In this document: one piece after another, positions 55,843 through 64,000 of the stretch
Numbering within the stretch: the stretch's first letter is position 1
How the letters are laid out: each line of letters starts with the position of its first letter
From: Darksidea phi
Taxonomy: Eukaryota; Ascomycota; Dothideomycetes; Pleosporales; Lentitheciaceae
Direction of reading: 5' to 3'
Length of the DNA stretch: 64,000 nucleotides
NCBI GenBank assembly: GCA_030770425.1
Contig: JASJFT010000102.1
Location: 62,001 to 126,000, forward strand
Position numbers and translations under genes: made by a program
The notes under the pieces: generated by a model
What the model was told of the DNA's origin: nothing
What the model saw: only the letters and a program-made list of their open reading frames with translations
The model's database searches: none

Positions 55843-58131
55843 ATGGAAATTACTCCGCCGTCGCCCCGCGGCACGAAACGAAAAGGCGACGAAAGCCTGC
55901 GGCTCCCAGCCCCCCGCCGCATCAAAGCGCTCGCCCAGGACGTTGTGAACAAGATAGCGGCAGGGGAGATCATCGTCGCACCTGTGCATGCGTTGAAGGA
56001 GTTGATCGAGAACGCAGTCGATGCAGGGTCGACAGCGTTGGAAGTCGTGATCAAAGATGGCGGGCTGAAGCTCCTTCAGATCACCGACAATGGACACGGA
56101 ATTGACGTTTGTTTCCCTTGTCATTCAGATCACGTATCAAGCTAACTGTCCCGTAGAAAGAAGACCTGCCGATTCTGTGCGAACGCTTCACAACATCCAA
56201 GTTGAAGGCATTTGAGGATCTCACCTCAATTGGCACATACGGCTTTCGTGGTGAAGCACTAGCGAGTATCAGCCACATCGCACATCTTAGTGTTACAACT
56301 CGAACGAAAGAGTCAAGCTGTGCTTGGCGGGCGAATTTTGCAGATGGGAAGCTCGCAAGCCCAAAGCCAGGTCAGAGTGCCGAGCCAAAGCCCATCGCTG
56401 GAAGGCCTGGCACACAGATCACGGTAAGCCATGCTCACCTTACCCTTTGGATTGCAGAATGCTGATGCTACTTAGGTGGAAGACTTGTTTTACAATGTAC
56501 CGTCACGACGGCGCGCCTTTCGCTCTGCCAGTGAAGAATACACTAAGATTCTCGACCTCGTAGGACGGTATGCGGTTCATTGCTCAGGCGTATCATTTTC
56601 GTGCAAGAAGCATGGCAGCTCAACAACAGACATTTCAGTTCCAGCTGCTGCTAGCCCGGTCGACCGCATTCGTCAGATACACAGCAGCGCTGTAGCTAAT
56701 GAGCTTGTCACGCTGAAGGCAGAGAACGACCGCTGGGGCTTCAAGTGTGATGGTTGGATCAGCAATGCGAACTACAGCAACAAAAGAACGACCTTGCTGC
56801 TCTTCATCAATCACCGTTCAGTCGAGTCACCAGCCATAAAGAAGAGCGTTGAGCAAACGTATGCTAATTTTCTGCCCAAAGGCGGCCATCCGTTTATATA
56901 TCTGAGCCTAAACATCGAGCCTCAGCGAGTTGATGTCAATGTGCACCCAACGAAGCGCGAAGTCCACTTTTTGAACGAAGACGAGATTATTGCCATCATT
57001 TGCGATGAGATCCGCAACAGTCTCAGTAAGGTCGACACCAGCCGCTCCTTCATGACCCAGTCTCTACTCTCCACCCATCCGAAAGTACCTTTAGCGACTC
57101 CCATCAAGCAGATTCTACCAGGTACTCCGAGCTCGAGAGATACGCCGGACCGTAGCGTCTCTAAAACTGCCTCAAAAACTACAACTAAGAAACCCTACGA
57201 AAACAATCTTGTCCGCACCGATGCTTCCGCCCGCAAAATCACCTCCATGCTCCAATCCCACCCCTCCGCCGACGGAGCTCCCAACGAAGACGACGACATG
57301 GACTATGAGTTTACCGAGAAAGAGCCCTCAGTTTGCCGCTTGACCTCCATCAAAGATCTGCGAGCTGAAGTCCGAGATGCAATGCACAACGAGCTCACAG
57401 ACATCATTTCAACACACACTTTTGTCGGCATAGTCGACGAGCAGAAACGCATAGCAGCTATTCAAGGTGGTGTCAAGCTTTTCCTTGTCGACTACGGTAT
57501 GCTGTGCAATGAGTACTTTTACCAGGTCGGCCTTACTGATTTCGCCAACTACGGCTCAATCCGGTTTAATCCGCCACTGCCTATACACGACCTACTGAAA
57601 ATAGCAGCAGAGCAAGAAAAGAAAAATGCGGGTGATGCCGCGGACGAGGTAGACTGGGAGGAAGTTGTTGAGAGCGTCAGAGACCAAATCATCGCACGTC
57701 GCGCCCTTCTCATCGAGTACTTCTCCATGGACATCACCGAAGAAGGAGATCTCCGCTCCATCCCGCTTCTCGTAAAATCCTACACTCCCTCTCTGGCAAA
57801 GCTGCCCCAGTTCCTGCTCCGTCTCGGTCCTTACGTCGACTGGAACAGCGAGAAAGAATGCTTCCAGTCCTTCCTCCGCGAGCTGGCTTCCTTCTATGTG
57901 CCGGAGTGCTTGCCGTTGCCACCGGTTGTCGAAGACGGTGGCAAAGGGAAGGGCAAGGTGGTGGACGAGGATGCTGAAATTGCGAAGAGGAGAAAAATGA
58001 TTCGGAGGGCGGTGGAATATGTTATTTTTCCGGCTTGTAAGGCGAGGCTGGTGGCTACGAAGGGGTTGTTGAAGGGCGTGGTTGAAGTGGCGAATCTTAA
58101 GGGGTTGTACCGCGTGTTTGAGAGGTGTTGA
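55843..58131 (+). CDS. MLH1: DNA mismatch repair protein Mlh1 (MutL homologue)
   Basis: Exons 55843-56106, 56157-56423 and 56476-58131 give 728 aa; all introns are phase 0. The GHKL ATPase domain is intact: [31 protein letters not shown] (catalytic Glu56), DNGHGID (82-88), [21 protein letters not shown]. The MutL transducer region follows with [17 protein letters not shown]. The C-terminal dimerisation domain ([20 protein letters not shown]) ends in the family-typical FERC. Mlh1 pairs with Pms1 or Mlh3 to direct excision after MutS recognition of a mismatch, in the nucleus. The linker at about 350-430 is low-complexity. It converges with NBP35. Confidence 0.97.
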
Positions 58132-58356
58132 GGGGGGAATGAACACGCTAGAAAGGTGGATTGACGCTTTGCTGAAGCTGGAGACAAGAGCTCTTCGGTA
58201 AATCCTTTCCATAAGTATACGCATCATATACATGTTGTAAATCTGGAAAGACGTAGAGGCTCCACATGAACGAGATAAAGTGATGGGTATAATGCCCAAT
58301 GCCAGAACGCCACCCAAATGCACCGCATATCATAAATGCAACGTCAAAACTGCCAT

Positions 58357-59459
58357 CTATTCCTCAACCATCACATTTCCCTTCATCCCCATCTCCTCCG
58401 CCACTCGCTGCACGACGCTCTTTATCTCCTTACACGCCGGAGAATCTGGATACGCATCCAAAAAGCTCTCTCCAAAATCACACGCCATGCCTATCCTGGG
58501 GTCCAGTGGTACCGCGCCCAAGAAGGGGATCTTCTCGTCTTCAGCTAGCCGTCTCGCTCCACCGGTCGATGCGCGGAAGATCTGCGACTCGTGTTTGCAG
58601 CCGGGACAGACGAAACCGGACATATTCTCTACGATGCCGAGGATGGGTATTTTAGCCTTGCGACAGAAGTCAATCTCTTTACGTACGTCTAGGAGAGAGA
58701 CTTCTTGTGGTGTCGAAACGAGGACGGCACCGTCCACGCCACTCGTCTTGAGGAACGAGTTCACACTCAGATGTTCGTCCGACGTCCCCGGTGGTGTATC
58801 AACGACCAAAACATCCATATCCCCCCACCGCACCTCCACCAAAAACTTCTTAATCAACCCATTCTTCTTCGCGCCCCGCCAAATGACCGCATCATCTCTC
58901 CCGGGTAACATAAACTGCACACTCATCACCCCCAGATTCTCCTGCACCCACACCGGTTCCCAGCCTTCTCCGCTAACATGTATCGTCTCTTCTTCCACGC
59001 CCATCATCTTGGGTATGCTCGGTCCGCAGATATCTGTGTCCATGAGTCCCACCACCAAGTCGGGGTTATGCGCAAAGGCGTGCGAGAGCATCGTGGAGAA
59101 GGTTGATTTTCCGACCCCGCCTTTACCAGACAGGACGAGGATCTTGTGCCGTATAGAGGAGAGACGCGCTGTTATGAGGGGGATGTCGGGATCGGGGCCT
59201 TTCGGGGCGGAGGCGCATATCTTTTGGTTTGGACAGCCGGCGCAGCTGTCGGCTGTGCCTGCTTGTTGGGATTCCGGGCCAGGACAGTGTTCTATATGGT
59301 ACTCAATCAGCATTCATCTTGGATTGGTTGGTAGGTATGGGTATATGCCGGATGGACGGTGGGAAAGGATGTACCTGGTTCTGGCGCAACGAGCTTGGGC
59401 GCATTTTTGAGCGGTGCGTCGAGGTCGACCTGTGTCGGTTCTTCTAATGAGGGTGCCAT
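58357..59459 (-). CDS. NBP35: Cytosolic Fe-S cluster assembly scaffold Nbp35
   Basis: Exons 59459-59375 and 59291-58357 give 339 aa. The N-terminal 4Fe-4S motif spans the first exon junction: [20 protein letters not shown], then PNQKIC, giving C31-x13-C45-x2-C48-x5-C54. That motif separates Nbp35 from Cfd1. The deviant Walker [11 protein letters not shown] lies at about 83-92, with [14 protein letters not shown] and [16 protein letters not shown] after it. The bridging cluster motif [10 protein letters not shown] lies near residue 255. With Cfd1 it builds Fe-S clusters for cytosolic and nuclear proteins. It is divergent from bioDA, whose pathway (biotin synthase step) also depends on Fe-S chemistry, though that link is only suggestive. 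Confidence 0.97.
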
Positions 59460-60016
59460 TGTGTTTGTATGACCAGATCAGAAGGGAGTTGATGGTTAGG
59501 AAAAGTAAAGGGTAGATTGGAAATCAATCGCCGCCACTCGTAGGCTTGGCATTGCCCCACTGCGTTCCGAGTCTCGGAATGCATGTCCGACATGGGAAAA
59601 GATTGTGAGCGATGCAAAGACAGACTTGACCTACGCTGAGCAGACTGAGGGTACTGGGTACGTATTCTACAGCGTATATTAATGATTGCACACTCGTTCT
59701 CACACTCTGGGGCTACTCTGGGGCTACTCTGCGTAGGTAATCCTCATATTCTTCAACGCCAGTTACACTGGTAGATCTAGCATAATATGTACTCGCATAT
59801 CTACTACAGAGACTTAAATTCCTGAATATTCAGTGTTGATGCACCAAGATGTATGTTGTCAGCGATAACAGAAAGAGACACGGCAGGAACAGGAAGTGCC
59901 CAACCCTAATCGAGCGTAGCGCTCCCGCCAACAAGAGCCAATTTGAACGGAACCCCTCACCTCACCCGCTCATTTCTCCTAATGCGATCATTGCATCGCC
60001 AGATCTTGTGTCTCCA
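59460..60016. promoter_or_regulatory. Divergent promoter region of NBP35 and bioDA
   Basis: 557 bp between the start codons. It includes a short duplication near 59708 (ctctggggcta twice, 13 bp apart). The bioDA frame is open upstream to 59849, giving a possible longer N-terminus. Confidence 0.4.
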
Positions 60017-62675
60017 ATGTCGAGAGTGCCAGGGGGGCTTTGGAAGAACCTCATCGCAGTCCAAGTGTACGGTGCGAACACTGGCGTTGGGAAAACTGTT
60101 TTTTCGACTCTCCTCGGAGCGCATTTCCTAAGCAGACCGGGTCGCACGAAATGGAACCTGCATTACGTAAAGCCAGTGTCTACGGGCCCTAATGATGAAG
60201 CTGATGATAGGTACTTTATGCTCAATCGGCCGAGCAATGAGAGAAGTTGACTGATGGATGAGCAGATATGTAAAGACATATGCAGGAGTGCCCGTGTCAA
60301 CTCTCTTCAAGTTTTCGGAACCGGTGAGCCCGCATCTTGCAGCCCGCAGCGCTGAAAACACCGTCAGTACGCAATTCCCTCATCTTATGAGTCTTATTGA
60401 TCTGGCGTAGCCCGGTGATGACTACGTAGTCCGAAATCTGTATAGTTTCCTTCAGGATGGCGCCAGAAGATACAATAAGGCTCAAGGCGAGATGAGCTTC
60501 AATATTGTCGAGACTGCAGGTGGTCCTCTCAGCCCAGGGCCTTCTGGAACGCCGCAGGCAGACATCTTTCGGCCTTTGCGATTGCCAGTCGTTCTTGTTG
60601 GCGATCATCGACTTGGTGGCATTTCGTCTACTATTTCCGCGGCAGAGTCGTTGATCCTACGAGGTTACGATATCGATGCTATTGTTTGTTTCGATGACAA
60701 CGGCAAGTATATGAACTGGCAATATCTTGTCGAGCACTTCAGGCGAAGGGACATCGCTGCGTTTAAACTGCCATGGATACCGAATCTGGATGGCTGCACG
60801 CAACAGGAAGAGACGACAAGGATGCGGAGTTACTACCAAGAACAAAGTATAGAAGGGCACATCTACCGAGTTGCTGGGCGCATTATTGATCGACATTTTG
60901 AACGTCTGGAGAAGCTCAACAACATGGCCGCTCGAACGAGGAAGGCCATTTGGCACCCTTTCACCCAGCACAAGAACATCGAGAAGACAGATGATATCCT
61001 AGTCTTCGACTCTGCGTATGGCGACTACTTCCAAACGAAGCATACGGACCGGTCCCGTCACGGCGTGGAGCACGCGAAGGGAGCCCCTATGCTATTTCCG
61101 GCATTTGATGGCTCGGCTTCATGGTGGACGCAGGGTCTCGGTCATGGAAACTCCGAACTTTCTCTGGCAGCTGCATATGCCGCGGGCCGGTACGGCCATG
61201 TGATGTTCGCTGGCGCTACGCATGAGCCAGCCATCACCCTAGCGGAACGACTCCTGGATGGGCTGGAGAACCCTCGGCTCACGAAATGCTTCTACACCGA
61301 TGATGGAAGTACTGCTGCTGAGGTCGGGATCAAGATGGCTCTGCGAGCAACGTGCAAGCGGTATGACTGGGATGGTTCTTCTGAAAATGTCGGGATCATC
61401 GGCTTGAAGGGAAGCTATCACGGTGACACTATTGGCGCTATGGATGCATCTGAACCTTGCGTCTATAATAAGAAGGTTGACTGGTATCGCGGGCGCGGCT
61501 ACTGGTTCGACTTTCCTACTGTTAAGATGAAAAAAGGAAGGTGGCTTGTTGAGGCGCCGGCTGGAATGGAAGAAGATTTTGGCCCAACACAGCATTTCGA
61601 AAGCTTAACTGAGATCTTTGATTTCAAGACACGAGCTCATTCGCCAAGATATGAGCAGTACATCACAAGCGTTCTGGACAAACTTGTCAAAGAGCAAGGG
61701 CGCAAGTTTGGTGCGCTGGTCATGGAGCCCATTCTGCTAGGTGCTGGTGGTATGCTTTTCGTGTGAGTAGTTCCTCGCCCTTATCGCCTGCATCGCATGC
61801 TGAGAGTTCCAGTGACCCCCTCTTCCAGCGCTCTCTCATCCAGGCTGTCCGCAACTACCAATTCGCCGGAGCTGTCACACAATCAAAGGAAGACCCTAAT
61901 GACTGGACTGGTCTCCCTGTAATGTTCGACGAAGTTTTCACCGGCCTCTACCGCCTCGGCCGTTTCAGCGCTGCATCCCTCCTGAATAGTCACCCCGACA
62001 TATCTATCCACGCCAAGTTACTAACAGGCGGCCTACTTCCTCTCAGCACCACACTCGCAAGCAACTCTATCTTCGAAGCCTTCCTCGGCGACGAGAAAGC
62101 TGACGCCTTGCTTCACGGGCATAGCTACACGGCACATCCGATCGGCTGCCATGTCGCTAATACGAGCCTGCAGGCTATGGATCGGTTGACGACAACATAT
62201 GCTTGGAAGGGATTTAGGAAGGATTGGAGGGCGCAGGGGCCGTCTAGGGAAATGTGGAGTGTAAACTCTCACAAAACAACGAAGGAGAGTCAGGGTGTGT
62301 GGAGCTTTTGGAGCAAAGACACGGTTACCAGACTTAGTCACCATGCTAAGGTGGATCATGTCATTGCTATTGGTTCCATCCTTGCTGTCTCGTTGAAGGA
62401 TCATTCAGGATCTGGTAAGTCATCCCATATTTCCTATCACCACGCGTTGGATTCAACTAACTCGTTACACAGGCTATACATCCACCGCCGCCATCGGTCT
62501 CCGCGACGCACTCCTTCACGAAGGTACGTCGAAAAAGATCAGCATTCACTCGAGGGTTCTAGGAAATGTGATTTACCTGATGGCGGCTATGACGACTAGG
62601 CCAGCGCATTTGCAGGCTGTGGAAGAGGCGTTGTTGCAGAATTTGGAAGTGGGGGAGTGGCGGAAGGATAAATAA
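60017..62675 (+). CDS. bioDA: Bifunctional dethiobiotin synthetase / DAPA aminotransferase
   Basis: Exons 60017-60210, 60266-60362, 60411-61762, 61813-62414 and 62473-62675 give 815 aa. The N-terminal half is dethiobiotin synthetase: P-loop GANTGVGKTVFS (19-30), LHYVKPVSTGP, NIVETAGGPLSP and LVGDHRLGGISSTISAAESL. The C-terminal half is a PLP-dependent DAPA aminotransferase: IWHPFTQHKN, ASWWTQGLGHGNSELSLAAA, FYTDDGSTAAEVGIKMALR, GSYHGDTIGAMDAS, VMFDEVFTGLYRLGR and the PLP lysine in HAKLLTGG (about Lys616). One protein thus makes 7,8-diaminopelargonate and closes it to dethiobiotin, probably in mitochondria. An in-frame ATG at 59849 would add 56 residues, possibly a targeting leader; 60017 is the conservative choice. 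Confidence 0.95.
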
Positions 62676-63316
62676 TGATATAGGGCTGTGAAGTTAGGTT
62701 AGAATGATTAATTAGACGTTTGCTTGATTAAATGTCTGCAGAGTCACCAACTGATACATATGGCTCAATGGTATATACCACTTTGATGATGGACATTGTA
62801 GTACTTTCTGTCCGACTCTAGCATGTATAGATTGTTGACCACGCCTCTTATAGCGCCGAGGAAAAGCCGGATTGAGGTTGACGTAAGTAATTACGGCGAG
62901 TTAGGACGAGCACATTGGAATATGCCTTACTTGTAGGGGTATTAAGCTACGCAGTTGGCCTCGGAAAATTACCATACAGACATGGATCGTCGCGGGCGGG
63001 TGCAGCGACGCAACAGCTGAAGGACTGAGTTCATTGTGTTATGATGAGAGCGCAGGGCCATATGCACCTGAGGGAAATAGGATGGCAGGGATAGCCATAG
63101 CAGCTAACGGGTGATGTGGCTAGATGATTGGGTAGATAATAGATAGACATGTTTTATAGTCTACTGATTTATGTGGATCCTATTATCGAGTTCGAGTTCC
63201 GTGTTTATATTACTTGCTCCCTAAGATCATCGCCATACAGAACAACTTGACAACCGTAGGTACCATTTCGATTGCACCCTTATCCTCTCTACCCCAACCG
63301 CTCTACCGCCTCCCGC
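62676..63316. other. Intergenic region between bioDA and an astacin-like gene
   Basis: 640 bp without recognised features, AT-biased near 62680-62760 and 63120-63240. It holds the 3' flanks of two converging genes. Confidence 0.45.
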
Positions 63317-64000
63317 CTACGCACCCTTCCATGGATAAGTATCCTTTACCCACTTAGCATCGCTTGGAGAGGGGTTGAGATTATTGTCGATGAACTCGTA
63401 TCCTTGGCTCCCGTCCCCGGGAACCTTATACTTGACCTTCGTGATGAGAGTGCAAGTTAGCAAAGTCTCATATTTAATATTTGTACTCTAAAAATGCTTA
63501 CCAAAGGACAAGCATCCACCATCCTCCATAGCAAACACGCCTGCGAAGATTGACCGTAACTAGCATAATGCATAACGGAGTTGATGTCATACGGTTCTCC
63601 ACGATCTTCGACAGGCCATATCAACTTCTTAACGTCATGAGGTCCCGCGCCATGCGACCCCTTGATATAGTCTGTCCCAGAAAAGCCAACTTTCATCGCA
63701 TTGACCTGGTTCTCACATAGATCGCTCCATTTGGCATTTGGAATCGTCTGGATGTGCTAAGCTCTTTGGGTATAGGTAGTTGGTGCCTTAGCCGCACACG
63801 ACCAGAAGATGAGTCACCACACGGCGCACACAGAAATCAAATAATGCCGTGACTATCTACAAAATGCCTAGCCTATTAAGTAATACTCTTGATTGTGCTC
63901 CCCCAGAGGCCGTAGGACCGTTAGAGTTGAAGGTGTGTCCCAGGTGCAAGATGGATCTCGGGAGCGGAATCGATTTGGGACCAGCTCCGGACACCACGGT
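63317..64000 (-). CDS. Astacin-like metallopeptidase, C-terminal exons (partial, possibly decayed)
   Basis: Two exons splice in phase 0: 63747-63502 (IPNAKWSDLCENQVNAMKVG, then YDINSVMHYASYGQSSQAC with the astacin Met-turn SVMHY) and 63436-63317 (VKYKVPGDGSQGYEFIDNNL, ending WVKDTYPWKGA). Upstream, toward the window edge, one minus-strand frame reads ILHLGHTFN near 63928-63950, which resembles the zinc site HELGHTF but lacks the catalytic Glu; it soon meets a stop. Secreted astacins are zinc endopeptidases. Here the C-terminal half is intact-looking while the zinc site looks damaged, so it may be a pseudogene; the 5' part lies beyond the window. Confidence 0.6.

Noticed and set aside
1..64000. 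tRNA genes
   Set aside because: Both strands were scanned by eye for B-box-like GGTTCGAATCC motifs paired with A-boxes. None was convincing, although a covariance-model search would be more sensitive.

Overview
The window is nuclear DNA from a filamentous ascomycete (Pezizomycotina). I infer this from many genes split by 40-85 bp GT-AG introns with CTAAC/CTGAC branch sites, from heterokaryon-incompatibility (HET) and fungal NB-ARC/TPR (NLR-like) genes, from a fused biotin gene of the fungal bioDA type, and from AT-rich blocks almost lacking CpA/TpG, which is the signature of repeat-induced point mutation (RIP). A dothideomycete-like genome is plausible, but the sequence alone does not prove the class. 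No tRNA, rRNA or CRISPR array was recognised.

Bases 1 to about 29,500 form an accessory compartment. It carries two NLR-like genes of different design. The first (442-3363, +) has a SesA-like N-terminus, an NB-ARC domain and eight TPR units of exactly 126 bp, the central ones nearly identical. The second (27180-22913, -) has a SesB-like alpha/beta-hydrolase N-terminus, an NB-ARC domain and diverged TPRs. Around them lie a wrecked HET gene (13322-15198), a frameshifted secreted-protein gene (3581-4496), and a gene of unknown function (11636-13153) with a RIP-mutated partial copy about 1.1 kb away. There are also an MFS transporter, a membrane protein, a secreted esterase enclosed by an 83-bp inverted repeat, RIP-degraded DNA (about 7860-9330, 15700-15930, 20880-21060) and several short tandem repeats.

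From about 29,500 to 62,700 the window is gene-dense and mostly housekeeping. In order: FAD synthetase FAD1 (-); sulfite reductase beta subunit MET5 (+); wybutosine enzyme TYW1 (-); cohesin loader SCC2/mis4 (-); RNA polymerase I subunit RPA12 (+); deoxyhypusine hydroxylase (-); a conserved unknown (+); a PEP mutase/isocitrate lyase family enzyme (+); a UbiA-family membrane protein (-); mismatch repair MLH1 (+); Fe-S scaffold NBP35 (-); and bifunctional biotin enzyme bioDA (+). Several pairs are divergent and share short promoters (FAD1/MET5, SCC2/RPA12, NBP35/bioDA).

A small island of decay lies inside this core at 52.8-55.3 kb. It holds a broken DUF3533/SNG1-type membrane protein gene and an F-box-like ORF interrupted by one in-frame TAG. 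The right edge (63317-64000) holds the C-terminal exons of an astacin-like metallopeptidase whose upstream part looks damaged.

Exon coordinates were worked out by eye from splice signals and reading frame. In every intact spliced gene the exon lengths sum to a multiple of three.
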